Origin: UBA6170 sp034003505
Lineage (GTDB): Bacteria; Chloroflexota; Anaerolineae; Anaerolineales; Anaerolineaceae
DNA: 64,000 bases
Direction of reading: 5' to 3'
NCBI GenBank assembly: GCA_034003505.1
Contig: JAVEYK010000006.1
Span: forward strand, 1 to 64,000
Part shown: positions 1-8,732 of the stretch, piece by piece
How positions within the stretch are numbered: position 1 is the stretch's first letter
Layout: each line of letters begins with the position of its first letter
The notes under the pieces: model-generated
What the model saw: only the letters and a program-made list of their open reading frames with translations
Databases searched by the model: none
Told to the model about the DNA's origin: nothing
Translations under genes and position numbers: made by a program

Positions 1-608
1 TCAGGTACTGTGTTTGCATCTGATAATACTTCTAATTGAACCAATAACGCCTGTTGTGGGTTTAATGAACCTACGCCAATGGGATCCGCTAATTGAATAA
101 TCTTTTGTACTTCTTCAATGGCTGATAAAGGAACATGAAAGTATCTGGCCACATCCATTAAATTTACGCTGAGAAAGCCATCATCGTCCAGGTTGGTCAA
201 TAAATGGACAGCGATCAACTGTTGATCCTTGGTTAATTCTGGTGCAATCTGTTTGATCACATAACTTGTTAAGTCATCGGTGACGGGTGAAAACGGTTCT
301 TCAGAATAATCGGAATCATCATAATCTGATCTCGGCATGAAATCATCCATGGGAGAAACGTAGACGATGGGTTCATTGATGTCTGAATTCATCGGGCGCG
401 AACAAATCGGGCAGGCACCATTCTCCGGCAGCACCCGCTTACAATGCGGACAGCGCCTTTCCTCAATGATCTCCAGCGCGGGATTCGATGCTAACTCAGA
501 GTCAATCTGTTGTTTAAGTTCGAAAGCAGACAGACTCAACAATGTCATCGTTTGCGCTAAATGCGCAGTGGTTATTGGTTTATGTACTTGATATTGATAC
601 TGGAGCAT
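1..608 (-). CDS. rpoN: RNA polymerase sigma-54 factor, 5' part (runs off left edge)
   Basis: The reverse strand reads 202 codons with no stop from ATG at 608 to the window edge, so the C-terminal DNA-binding part is missing. The N-terminus carries a region I signature (LAQTMTLLSLSAFELKQQI, then ELASNPALEII) like that which contacts enhancer-binding ATPases in this family. Between region I and the core-binding helices is an unusual zinc-ribbon-like segment, CPHCKRVLPENGACPIC, at about residues 51-67. An acidic linker with several Asp and Glu follows. The core-binding domain resumes around residue 100 with the LDDDGFLSV and DPIGVGSLNPQQ motifs typical of sigma-54. An in-frame ATG at 626 lacks a ribosome site, whereas GAGGAC precedes 608 at good spacing. 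Confidence 0.88.
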   Translation of the reverse strand, partial: MLQYQYQVHKPITTAHLAQTMTLLSLSAFELKQQIDSELASNPALEIIEERRCPHCKRVLPENGACPICSRPMNSDINEPIVYVSPMDDFMPRSDYDDSDYSEEPFSPVTDDLTSYVIKQIAPELTKDQQLIAVHLLTNLDDDGFLSVNLMDVARYFHVPLSAIEEVQKIIQLADPIGVGSLNPQQALLVQLEVLSDANTVP

Positions 609-708
609 GATTTTGTCCTCACTCATTTAGTATATCTATATCCGCCTATGTTGCAAGTTGTATGCCAGACGAATTTCATGATATAAAATATGAATTGAGG
701 TATCAAAT

Positions 709-2067
709 TTGGAACAAAGAAAAGTAAATGTCATTGGGGCTGGGTTAGCAGGTAGTGAAGCAGCCTATCAACTGGCCAAGGCTGGTTTTAAGGTCAACTT
801 GTATGAAATGCGTCCGGTTGTTCAAACTGGAGCCCATACCACCGATCAATTTGCTGAATTGATTTGCTCCAATTCGCTCGGATCTAATTTGCCTGACCGC
901 GCTGCCGGGGTTTTGAAAAATGAATTGCGCAGGTTGGGGTCATTGTTGATGCAAATTGCCGATGAATTTGATGTACCAGCCGGTGGAGCCCTGGCAGTGG
1001 ATCGTGATCTCTTTTCCCGAAAAGTGACCCAAACCCTTTCCAACCACCCAAACATCAAAATATTCAGGGAAGAAATCAAAGATATCCCCACTGGCCCCAC
1101 CATCATTGCCTCAGGTCCTCTAACATCCCCGGCGTTGAGTAAAAGCATTTCACTGATAACCGAATCAGATAACTTATTTTTTTATGATGCAATCGCCCCT
1201 ATCGTAAATTATGAATCAATTGACCTGGAAATTGCATTTAAAGCTTCTCGTTACCAAAAAGATCAAGATGAAATTGGAGATTACATTAATTGTCCTTTTT
1301 CTAAAGAGACTTATGATCGATTCGTTAATGAATTAGTAAGTGCACATAGAATTGAATTGAAAAATTTTGAATTGGAAATTAATACAGGTGTCAAAGCCGG
1401 TGCAAATCAGTACTTTGAAGGTTGTTTGCCAATTGAAATTTTAGCCCAACGCGGTGAAAAATCGCTGGCATTTGGCCCCCTTCGCCCGGTGGGGATATGG
1501 AATCCTCACGAGGAAAAACGGCCATATGCAGTTCTCCAATTACGCCAGGATAATATTGCTGGCACTTTATACAATATGGTTGGTTTCCAGACAAACTTGA
1601 AATTTTCAGAACAAAAGAGAGTTTTCCGATTGATTCCTGGTCTCGAAAATGCTACATTTGCCCGCTATGGTCAAATGCATCGCAATACCTTTATTGCTTC
1701 TCCAAAATTATTATTGCCAACCCTCCAATTTAAGAAAAGAGAGGACCTGTTCTTCGCCGGTCAGATAACCGGGGTGGAAGGATATGTGGGCAATATAGCC
1801 ACCGGATTAATAGCTGGAGTTAATTTGAGCAGATTTTTGTCAGGAACTGAGTGTCTCGTATTACCGAAACAAACAATGCTGGGTGCATTAATTCATTACA
1901 TCACGAATGCAGATATGCGGGATTTTCAACCAATGAAAGCAAATTTTGGGATACTTCCTCCTATTTCCGGTAAAGGAAAACGTGAACGCGCAAAATTATA
2001 TGCACAGGCAGCGAAAACCAGTCTGGAAAAGTATCTAACTGAATTTTTGCCAAAGGAAGACCTATGA
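709..2067 (+). CDS. trmFO: Methylenetetrahydrofolate-tRNA (uracil-5-)-methyltransferase TrmFO
   Basis: This folate- and FAD-dependent enzyme makes 5-methyluridine at position 54 in the T-loop of tRNA. It has an N-terminal FAD-binding fold (VIGAGLAGSEAAYQLAKAG, residues 8-26), the family block ELICSNSLGS near residue 50, the Cys motif FEGCLPIE near residue 238, and the C-terminal FAD motif GVEGYVGNIATG. At 452 aa it is full length. It starts with TTG at 709, supported by TTGAGG eight bases upstream. Its stop overlaps the next start by four bases (ATGA), so the two genes are probably co-translated. Confidence 0.95.
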   Translation: MEQRKVNVIGAGLAGSEAAYQLAKAGFKVNLYEMRPVVQTGAHTTDQFAELICSNSLGSNLPDRAAGVLKNELRRLGSLLMQIADEFDVPAGGALAVDRDLFSRKVTQTLSNHPNIKIFREEIKDIPTGPTIIASGPLTSPALSKSISLITESDNLFFYDAIAPIVNYESIDLEIAFKASRYQKDQDEIGDYINCPFSKETYDRFVNELVSAHRIELKNFELEINTGVKAGANQYFEGCLPIEILAQRGEKSLAFGPLRPVGIWNPHEEKRPYAVLQLRQDNIAGTLYNMVGFQTNLKFSEQKRVFRLIPGLENATFARYGQMHRNTFIASPKLLLPTLQFKKREDLFFAGQITGVEGYVGNIATGLIAGVNLSRFLSGTECLVLPKQTMLGALIHYITNADMRDFQPMKANFGILPPISGKGKRERAKLYAQAAKTSLEKYLTEFLPKEDL

Positions 2068-2930
2068 AAAAAATAAGCTTGCTTGCTTTAATCATTACGG
2101 TTTTTCTGGCGGGTTGTCAGGCTAACCCAGTGGATGAATTTGATGGGAAAAATGCATATTTATACGCCCAGGCCCAGATGGACTTTGGTCCGCGGACACC
2201 AGGTAGTGCAGCACACCAAAAGACGATTGATCTGATAACCGATGAACTGTCATCTAAAGGATGGGAAGTTGAAATTCAATCCGAAGAACGAAATGGTTAT
2301 TTAATGAAAAATGTAATCGGAAAAAATTCTGGAGCAATGGATCAACCATGGATTATCCTTGGCGCACATTATGATACGCGTTTTTACGCGAACATGGATT
2401 CTGACATTGAAAAACAATTGCAACCCGTCCCTGGCGCGAATGATGGTGCATCGGGTGTTGCGGTTTTATTAGAACTGGCAAGGATTTTACCGGATGATCT
2501 CAATAAAAATATCTGGCTCGTTTTTTTTGATGCAGAAGATCAGGGAAGCATAGAGGGGTGGGATTGGATTCTGGGGTCAAGAAGTTTCGTCAAAACCCTG
2601 CAATCAAACCCTGATGCAGTTGTGATCGTGGATATGATTGGTGACAAGGACTTAAATGTTTATTATGAAAGAAATAGTGATGTTGGCGTTCAAGAAGAAA
2701 TTTGGGAAATAGCGGCGGGATTAGGCTATGAAAAACATTTCATTCCGGAATACAAGTATAGTATGCTGGATGATCATACCCCCTTTCTTGAGAATGGAAT
2801 GGTTGCGATTGATATCATTGATTTTGACTACCCCTATTGGCACACTTCCCAGGACACAATCGATAAAATATCACCTGAGAGCCTCGAGATGATTGGCACA
2901 ACCATTTATCATTGGTTATTAGTGCCGTAA
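2064..2930 (+). CDS. M28-family lipoprotein, glutaminyl-cyclase/aminopeptidase-like
   Basis: The 288-aa protein begins with a lipoprotein signal (LAGC lipobox, Cys at residue 18), so it is probably anchored on the outer face of the membrane. The rest is an M28 zinc-hydrolase fold with candidate metal ligands in order: H in LGAHYDTR, D in GANDGASGVAVLLELA, E in FFDAEDQG, D in VIVDMIGD, and H in YWHTSQDT. The LLELAR, LGSR and DDHTPFLENG segments resemble glutaminyl-peptide cyclotransferases more than classic aminopeptidases, so it may form pyroglutamate on exported peptides. Substrate cannot be decided from sequence alone. It overlaps trmFO by 4 bp. Confidence 0.82.
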   Translation: MKKISLLALIITVFLAGCQANPVDEFDGKNAYLYAQAQMDFGPRTPGSAAHQKTIDLITDELSSKGWEVEIQSEERNGYLMKNVIGKNSGAMDQPWIILGAHYDTRFYANMDSDIEKQLQPVPGANDGASGVAVLLELARILPDDLNKNIWLVFFDAEDQGSIEGWDWILGSRSFVKTLQSNPDAVVIVDMIGDKDLNVYYERNSDVGVQEEIWEIAAGLGYEKHFIPEYKYSMLDDHTPFLENGMVAIDIIDFDYPYWHTSQDTIDKISPESLEMIGTTIYHWLLVP

Positions 2931-2970
2931 AACATTGGAAAATCTTGCTCAAATATCATAAACTTCAAGT

Positions 2971-4161
2971 ATGCCAAAACCAGCAGAGATTCTGAAACAC
3001 CTTTCCCCCACGATTGAAAAACGGGTCGTGATTGAATTAACACGTGGTTCATTACTCAAGGATGAACTTAAAGATCAATTTCAATCTTTCTATAATCACC
3101 TCATTCAATCTGTCGAGACTGGTGATCCATCCTGGTTTGACCCATTGCTTGTGACGTGGGCTAATTCGTTAACCCAATCCGACCTGGAAGAAGAAAGAGT
3201 ACTGATTAACGATTTCATCGACCAATTAGTCCACATTATCAATCAGACGATTTTTGAGAATTGCTCAGCAAAGGAAACTGCACAATTAAACACCATTTTG
3301 CTTCCAATTTACGCATATTTATTCAAAAAAACAGCCAGTATTGAAACTTCCCAAAAAATCCATTATCTTTCGAAACAGATCGAAACCACCCGGTCAGATT
3401 TGGAAAAATTAGATGAAAGTAAAAGTAATTTCGTCGCTGTTGCCGCCCATGAATTAAAAACGCCGCTGACGCTTATTGATGGGTATACATCCATGCTGAT
3501 CGACGTGATTATTAAACAAAATAATAATGATTTGTTGGTCTATACCAATGGAATTTTGAATGGCTCTAAACGCTTGCGCGCCATCATTGAAGACATGCTT
3601 GATGTTTCTTTGTTGGAAAATAACCTACTTTCGCTTAACTATCAACCCTATTGGTTAAATAGAATTGTTGAATTCGTCCTTTTAGAGCTATCACCCATCA
3701 GTAAAGGTCGTGATATTTCTATTAATATTCAGGAGTTTGAAGGTTATCGGTTGATCAATTATGGAGATTCAGAAAAACTCGTTCAATTATTTAAAAATCT
3801 ACTCATCAATGCAATTAAATTTACACCAGATGGTGGAAAAATTAATCTTAGCGGAAGGAAGTTGCCGGGATTTATAGAGGTTTTAATTTCAGACACTGGA
3901 ATTGGAATAAACCTCGAAGATCAGACACTCATCTTCGAAAAATTCAATCGACTTGGCAATATTGCGTTACATTCCAGCAGTAAAACCAATTTCAAAGGTG
4001 GTGGGCCTGGTCTGGGGCTCCCAATCGCAAAGGGAATCGCCGAAGCCCATGGCGGATCCATCTGGGTAGAATCATCCGGATATAGTGAGACTGATTTTCC
4101 CGGTTCAACCTTCCACATTTTACTGCCGCTTTTGGATAAAATACCTGAAAATAAAAAATGA
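2971..4161 (+). CDS. Soluble sensor histidine kinase
   Basis: This is a two-component kinase without any membrane segment. The first 140 residues are helical and match no sensor domain I recognise. A short coiled-coil linker follows. The dimerisation/phospho-acceptor H-box is AVAAHELKTPLTLIDGY (His near residue 165). The HATPase domain shows the N-box LFKNLLINAIKFTPDGG, G1 box DTGIGI, and G2 box GGGPGLGLPIAKGIAEAHGG. A short Ser-rich stretch (ALHSSSKTNFK) lies before the G2 box. No response regulator is adjacent, so it is an orphan kinase in this window. The ATG at 2971 has no obvious ribosome site. Confidence 0.88.
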   Translation: MPKPAEILKHLSPTIEKRVVIELTRGSLLKDELKDQFQSFYNHLIQSVETGDPSWFDPLLVTWANSLTQSDLEEERVLINDFIDQLVHIINQTIFENCSAKETAQLNTILLPIYAYLFKKTASIETSQKIHYLSKQIETTRSDLEKLDESKSNFVAVAAHELKTPLTLIDGYTSMLIDVIIKQNNNDLLVYTNGILNGSKRLRAIIEDMLDVSLLENNLLSLNYQPYWLNRIVEFVLLELSPISKGRDISINIQEFEGYRLINYGDSEKLVQLFKNLLINAIKFTPDGGKINLSGRKLPGFIEVLISDTGIGINLEDQTLIFEKFNRLGNIALHSSSKTNFKGGGPGLGLPIAKGIAEAHGGSIWVESSGYSETDFPGSTFHILLPLLDKIPENKK

Positions 4162-4171
4162 GGATATGATA

Positions 4172-5359
4172 ATGACAATAAATTCTTTTATCAAACCAGC
4201 AGATCGAATTGCATCTTTTAAGCCTTACTATTTTGCAACCTTAGCGAAGAAAATTTCTAAACTCCAGGAGAATGGTCTCGATATCATAAAAATTGATATG
4301 GGTTCACCAGATTTACCTCCGGAAAAATTTATCATTGATCAATTGACCGCGTCTGCTGCTTTACCAAACAAGCATGGTTACACTCCCATGGGCGGCACTC
4401 CAGAATTTCGGAAAGCAATCGCATATTATTATGAAAAAAGATTTGGCGTGAAGTTAGACCCAAATTCAGAAACTGTAGGTCTGATTGGTTCCAAAGAGGG
4501 CTTATTTAATATGACTCAGGTCTTGGTAAACCCTGGTGATTATGTGATTGTGCCGGATCCTGGTTATCCGGTTTATTCGGCCAGTACAAAAATTGCTGGG
4601 GGAAAAATTTATTCAATTCCTCTGCTCAAGAAAAATGGGTTTTTACCTGATTTATCATCGATCCCGCAAGATATCCTTCAACAAACAAAAGTATTTTGGA
4701 TTAATTATCCGAATAATCCAACAGGTGCCATTGCTCCTTTCTCATTCTTCGAAGAAATTGTTGCCTTTGCAAAAGAAAATCAAATCATTATTGCTCATGA
4801 CGCTCCGTATGTGGATGTGTGTTTTGATGACTATATTGCCCCAAGTTTGTTACAAGTTGAAGGAGCCAAAGAGGTTGCAGTTGAATTTAATTCGTTATCC
4901 AAAGCATATAATATGGCCGGATGGCGATTAGGGATGGCAGTAGGGAATGCGAATATTATTGGTTACATTCACACCTACAAAAGCCAGATGGACTCTTCAC
5001 AGTTTGCCCCGGTCATTGACGCAGGCATTACCGCCATCACAGGTGATCAAACCTGGTTGAAAGCCAGGAATGCAATTTATCAAAACAGAAGAGATATTGT
5101 GGTCAGTGGTTTGAAAGAAGCTGGATTTGGGGTCGATACGCCGCCCGCTGCCATTTATATCTGGGCAAGGCTACCCGAAGGATATGAAAATAGTATGTCT
5201 TTTTGCAATGACTTATTAGAAGCAACCGGTGTCAGTACAACTCCAGGTGTTGTGTATGGACAATACGGCGAAGGATATCTGCGAGTCTCGTTGGGTACCA
5301 AAACCGAGCGAATTCAGGAAGCAATGGACAGAATTAAGCACTGGATTAAGGCAAAATAA
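4172..5359 (+). CDS. Class I/II PLP aminotransferase, LL-diaminopimelate aminotransferase-like
   Basis: This is a fold-type I aminotransferase of 395 aa. Recognisable parts are the N-terminal MGSPDLPPEKF segment, HGYTPMGGTPEFRKAI, the pyrimidine-stacking region PDPGYPVYSA, the NYPNNPTGA motif (Asn binding the PLP ring), and SLSKAYNMAGWRLG, where Lys forms the Schiff base. The overall pattern fits the DapL/YugH group that serves lysine and cell-wall diaminopimelate or aspartate/alanine transamination. Substrate is therefore inferred. The ATG at 4172 is chosen because AGGA lies seven bases upstream; ATG 4166 is too close. It follows the kinase gene by 10 bp and precedes hflX by 7 bp. Confidence 0.85.
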   Translation: MTINSFIKPADRIASFKPYYFATLAKKISKLQENGLDIIKIDMGSPDLPPEKFIIDQLTASAALPNKHGYTPMGGTPEFRKAIAYYYEKRFGVKLDPNSETVGLIGSKEGLFNMTQVLVNPGDYVIVPDPGYPVYSASTKIAGGKIYSIPLLKKNGFLPDLSSIPQDILQQTKVFWINYPNNPTGAIAPFSFFEEIVAFAKENQIIIAHDAPYVDVCFDDYIAPSLLQVEGAKEVAVEFNSLSKAYNMAGWRLGMAVGNANIIGYIHTYKSQMDSSQFAPVIDAGITAITGDQTWLKARNAIYQNRRDIVVSGLKEAGFGVDTPPAAIYIWARLPEGYENSMSFCNDLLEATGVSTTPGVVYGQYGEGYLRVSLGTKTERIQEAMDRIKHWIKAK

Positions 5360-5366
5360 GGATATT

Positions 5367-6707
5367 ATGGCTAAGAAAAATACAGAATCAACAAGGATGA
5401 ATACAGAAAAGGCTTTTCTGGTTGGTGTTGATATTCATAACCAGAATGATTGGCTCTCGTTAGAAGACTCTCTTGAGGAACTGAGCCTTTTGGCATCAAC
5501 AGCGGGTTTGAAAGTGGTGGGGGAAGCAACTCAAAGCTTATCACACCCCAACCCTGAAACATTTATTGGATCTGGGAAAGTCCAGGAAGTCATCACGCTG
5601 GTAAATGAAACTCAAGCTGATGTTGTCATTTTTGATGAAGAATTATCCCCCAGACACCAAAGGGAATTAGAAAAAAGTTTTGGCGATAAAGTACGCATCA
5701 TCGATCGAACTGCATTGATATTAGACATCTTCGCCCAGCATGCAGATACCAGGGAAGGTATCTTACAGGTCGAGTTGGCACAATATGAATATCGCTTACC
5801 TCGCTTAACCCGCGCCTGGACGCATCTTGCCAGACAGGCAGGTGGAGGTGCTGGAAGAACAGGCAGTGTCGGTGGAGTCGGATTAAGAGGGCCTGGGGAA
5901 ACTCAACTTGAAGTTGACCGTCGTGAAATTCGGAATAAAATTTCAAGTTTAAAAAAGGAGCTGGAAAAAGTCAGAGCCCATCGCAGCCGTTACCGCTTAC
6001 AAAGAAAAAGGTCGCAAATACCAACAGTTGCCCTGGTTGGGTATACGAATGCAGGAAAATCCACTTTGTTAAATTACATTTCCAGCGCAGGAGTTTATGT
6101 GGCAGACCAATTATTTGCCACCTTGGACCCAACCACCAAACGTGTGAATTTACCCGATAATCATGTTTGCCTGTTTACAGATACAGTAGGTTTTATTCAA
6201 AAACTGCCGACCCAATTAATTGCTGCATTCAGGGCAACCCTGGAGGAAATCAATGAGGCAGATCTGCTCCTGCATATCGTCGATATCACCCACGCCAGTG
6301 CTCAATCACAATGGCAATCCGTGCAAGACACTTTGGCACTATTAAAGGCGGATGGCATTCCTACTATTACCGTTTTAAATAAAATTGACAAATTTCCTGA
6401 CCCAGATTCAGCCAGTGACATATCACAAACCTACCAGGATGCAATCGCCATATCAGCGAAAACTGGAATGGGGGTGAATGATTTATTAAAAATGGTGGAA
6501 TCTGAGTTGTTTTTCAGTAATGTCCCGGTTAAAGTCTATTTACCCTACCAGCAGGGTCGCTTGATTTCATTATTTCATGAACAAGGAAACATTGAAAATA
6601 TCTCCCATAAAAAAGGCGGTGTCCAAATAGAAGGGAAAATCCCGGTCAGGTATGTGTCTTTATACGAACGTTATTTTTCATCCCCCCGGGATGAGGCTGA
6701 AGAATAA
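5367..6707 (+). CDS. hflX: Ribosome-associated GTPase HflX
   Basis: HflX is an OBG-HflX family GTPase that binds and splits stalled or hibernating 70S ribosomes. The N-terminal HflX domain ends in the family hallmark GLRGPGETQLEVDRR near residue 175. The G domain has the P-loop GYTNAGKSTLL, the G3 motif DTVGFI and the G4 motif NKID. The start is ATG at 5367, preceded by AAGGA. It lies seven bases after the aminotransferase stop and one base before the next small gene, consistent with one operon. Confidence 0.94.
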   Translation: MAKKNTESTRMNTEKAFLVGVDIHNQNDWLSLEDSLEELSLLASTAGLKVVGEATQSLSHPNPETFIGSGKVQEVITLVNETQADVVIFDEELSPRHQRELEKSFGDKVRIIDRTALILDIFAQHADTREGILQVELAQYEYRLPRLTRAWTHLARQAGGGAGRTGSVGGVGLRGPGETQLEVDRREIRNKISSLKKELEKVRAHRSRYRLQRKRSQIPTVALVGYTNAGKSTLLNYISSAGVYVADQLFATLDPTTKRVNLPDNHVCLFTDTVGFIQKLPTQLIAAFRATLEEINEADLLLHIVDITHASAQSQWQSVQDTLALLKADGIPTITVLNKIDKFPDPDSASDISQTYQDAIAISAKTGMGVNDLLKMVESELFFSNVPVKVYLPYQQGRLISLFHEQGNIENISHKKGGVQIEGKIPVRYVSLYERYFSSPRDEAEE

Positions 6708-6708
6708 T

Positions 6709-6915
6709 ATGCTCTATTTATCGAAATTACTATCTAAGCTTTCAGGTTTTTTCTCAAACCGGAAGGGATTGCTGATCTTTATTGCCCTTTTGTTTGTGAT
6801 TTTAAATTTTGTCATGGGCTTGATTTTCAACAACTGGCTGACCCAATCTAATTTACTGCTCCATGTAGGCATAATATTTGGATTTCTGGGGATTTTAATT
6901 GCCTGGGCGTTATAA
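6709..6915 (+). CDS. Small two-helix membrane protein, function unknown
   Basis: The predicted protein has 68 residues with a basic N-terminus (KLLSKLSGFFSNRKG) and two hydrophobic helices, about residues 20-40 and 47-67, ending at AWAL. I recognise no family. It starts one base after the hflX stop and ends two bases before an intrinsic terminator, so it closes that operon. The position and clean hydrophobic pattern support a real gene, but no ribosome site stronger than GAAGAA is visible. Confidence 0.6.
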   Translation: MLYLSKLLSKLSGFFSNRKGLLIFIALLFVILNFVMGLIFNNWLTQSNLLLHVGIIFGFLGILIAWAL

Positions 6916-6917
6916 AA

Positions 6918-6943
6918 AAAACTCCTCGCGGAGTTTTCTTTTT
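6918..6943. terminator. Intrinsic terminator between hflX operon and rpmF
   Basis: A perfect 8-bp stem AAAACTCC/GGAGTTTT with a TCGC tetraloop is flanked by an A-run on the left and T-rich sequence on the right. It can therefore end transcription from both converging sides: the hflX operon on the plus strand and rpmF on the minus strand. Confidence 0.9.
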
Positions 6944-6944
6944 G

Positions 6945-7139
6945 TTACTTCTTCTTTTCTTTTTCTACCTGGATAACTTCACGTCCCTGGTAGTGACCAC
7001 ATGATGGACAGATCGTATGTGATAATCTCATTTCACCACAATTGCTGCATTGAACCAGTGATGCTGAGGTGATGCTGTCATGTGCGCGACGTCGATCACG
7101 TCGACCTTTTGAAATTTTCCTTTTTGGCTGCGGACCCAT
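6945..7139 (-). CDS. rpmF: 50S ribosomal protein L32
   Basis: This 64-aa basic protein begins with MGPQPKRKISKGRRDRRRAH, the usual L32 N-terminus. It carries the zinc ribbon CSNCGEMRLSHTICPSCG (two CxxC pairs, residues 32-49). It is a structural component of the large ribosomal subunit. A consensus-quality promoter lies 53 bp upstream and a bidirectional terminator directly follows the stop. Confidence 0.96.
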   Translation of the reverse strand: MGPQPKRKISKGRRDRRRAHDSITSASLVQCSNCGEMRLSHTICPSCGHYQGREVIQVEKEKKK

Positions 7140-7192
7140 TTTCTTACTCCTATCTGAAAATTCAGTAATTTACAATTATGCTAAGCCGTCGA

Positions 7193-7222
7193 ATTATAAT
7201 CTCAGGCATTAAAAACTGTCAA
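7193..7222 (-). promoter_or_regulatory. Sigma-70-type promoter for rpmF
   Basis: On the minus strand the -35 box TTGACA (7222-7217) and -10 box TATAAT (7198-7193) both match consensus exactly, with an 18-bp spacer. It points at rpmF, giving a leader of roughly 45-50 nt. This strength fits a ribosomal protein gene. Confidence 0.82.
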
Positions 7223-7255
7223 GCGCTCCACTGAAAGTGAACTGATGCGCCTTCC

Positions 7256-7284
7256 TACACATAACACGAATATGAGAGTATAAT
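7256..7284 (+). promoter_or_regulatory. Probable promoter for secDF
   Basis: TACACA (4 of 6 to the -35 consensus) and a perfect TATAAT are separated by 17 bp and point to secD, whose ATG is about 50 bp beyond the expected transcription start. It stands back-to-back with the rpmF promoter. Confidence 0.65.
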
Positions 7285-7339
7285 TTGCGGGTTGTGCAGG
7301 TTTTTTGCTGCAGATACTAAGAATGGAGGCTATTTTCCC

Positions 7340-8716
7340 ATGAAGCGACGCTATACCAATCTGATCCTAATTCTTGTCCTGCTGGCAGCAGTGATTTGGA
7401 TCGATCTCCCCTCGACTTCTCAAATTCCATTAATCAACAAATCGGTCTCAACCGTCCTGGGTCTGGATCTGCGGGGAGGCATGCAAGTAATTTTAAAAGC
7501 AGATCTTCCGGATAATTCAGAAATAACCAATGAATCATTGCAGGTTGCCAGACAAATTTTGGAAAACCGATCCAATGGACTGGGAGTTAGCGAGGTTGTT
7601 TTTCAAGTAGCCGGAACCAATCGGATTGTCGGAGAATTCCCTGGTGCAAGCAACTCAGAGGATGTCATCCAACAAATTAAACAAACCGGTGTCCTTGAAT
7701 TTGTAGATATTGGTGACAATTTATTTGGTTTCCAGCCTGGTGACGAAATAAGAACTGATTTTGCATCTACAACCAAAGTGGATAGTGTTCCCACACCGGA
7801 CTCTCTAGCCACTGACCCGGATACTGGGGAAACAGAACAACCTGTTTTTCATACCGTTATGACCGGTATCGATTTAAAAGGAGTGTCTGTAAACAGCCCA
7901 ATTGCAAATTCATATCAAATTGATTTTGAACTTACCAATAATGGCCGCGATGTATTTGCCGAACATACAACCAATAACATCGGAAAATTCCTTGCGATTG
8001 TACTGGACAATAAATTGATTTCCGCCCCAACCATCTCAACAGCCATCAAGGAAGGAACAGGAACGATCACAGGATCTTTCACCGTTGACGAAGCAAATGC
8101 CCTGGCCGTTCAACTTCGCTATGGTTCCCTCCCAATTCCACTGGTAGTTGAACAAATTCGCGTGATTGGACCGACATTAGGTCAGGACTCACTCGAGAAA
8201 AGTTTGGTCGCCGGTTTGATCGGTTTTATTCTGGTAGCCTTATTCATGGCGATTTTCTATAAAATTCCTGGTGTTTTAGCTGATTTCTCAATCATCATTT
8301 ATGCTTTAGTTACTTTTGCATTATTTAGATTAATTCCGGTCACTTTAACTTTACCTGGTATAGCAGGCTTTTTATTGAGTACGGGTAGTGCATTGGATGC
8401 CAACATTCTTATATTTGAACGATTAAAAGAAGAACTTCGCAATGGTCGTACGCTTTCTCAGGCAATTGAGTTAGGCTGGAAACGAGCCTGGCCTTCCATA
8501 CGAGACTCAAACATAGCAACTCTGATCACCTGTGCAATCCTCTTCTGGTTCGGATCAACATTTGGCGCCAGTTTTGTGAAAGGTTTTGCCATCACATTGT
8601 CGATCGGTGTGGGTATCAGTTTATTCTCCGCCATTTTTGTTACCAGAACCTTCCTCGCAATTTCACTTGATGTCATCAAACATCCTGAAAATCATTTGAA
8701 GTGGTTTGGCATCTAA
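7340..8716 (+). CDS. secD: Protein translocase subunit SecD
   Basis: SecD uses the proton gradient with SecF to pull secreted proteins through SecYEG. The 458-aa protein has a first membrane helix at about residues 7-25, then the family motif GLDLRGGMQVIL, a periplasmic P1 domain, and five clustered helices at the C-terminus. The conserved LDANILIFERLKEELRNG block follows the fourth helix. The chosen ATG at 7340 has GGAGG upstream at 7324-7328, slightly far. A longer form from 7292 is less likely. secF follows 16 bp later. Confidence 0.95.
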   Translation: MKRRYTNLILILVLLAAVIWIDLPSTSQIPLINKSVSTVLGLDLRGGMQVILKADLPDNSEITNESLQVARQILENRSNGLGVSEVVFQVAGTNRIVGEFPGASNSEDVIQQIKQTGVLEFVDIGDNLFGFQPGDEIRTDFASTTKVDSVPTPDSLATDPDTGETEQPVFHTVMTGIDLKGVSVNSPIANSYQIDFELTNNGRDVFAEHTTNNIGKFLAIVLDNKLISAPTISTAIKEGTGTITGSFTVDEANALAVQLRYGSLPIPLVVEQIRVIGPTLGQDSLEKSLVAGLIGFILVALFMAIFYKIPGVLADFSIIIYALVTFALFRLIPVTLTLPGIAGFLLSTGSALDANILIFERLKEELRNGRTLSQAIELGWKRAWPSIRDSNIATLITCAILFWFGSTFGASFVKGFAITLSIGVGISLFSAIFVTRTFLAISLDVIKHPENHLKWFGI

Positions 8717-8732
8717 AGAAAGGGTGTAAATA

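Noticed and set aside
367..591. 74-codon plus-strand frame
   Set aside because: Lies opposite the sigma-54 coding sequence, whose protein is clearly recognisable.
846..1148. 100-codon minus-strand frame within trmFO
   Set aside because: Shadow of the trmFO gene; trmFO motifs run through the same bases.
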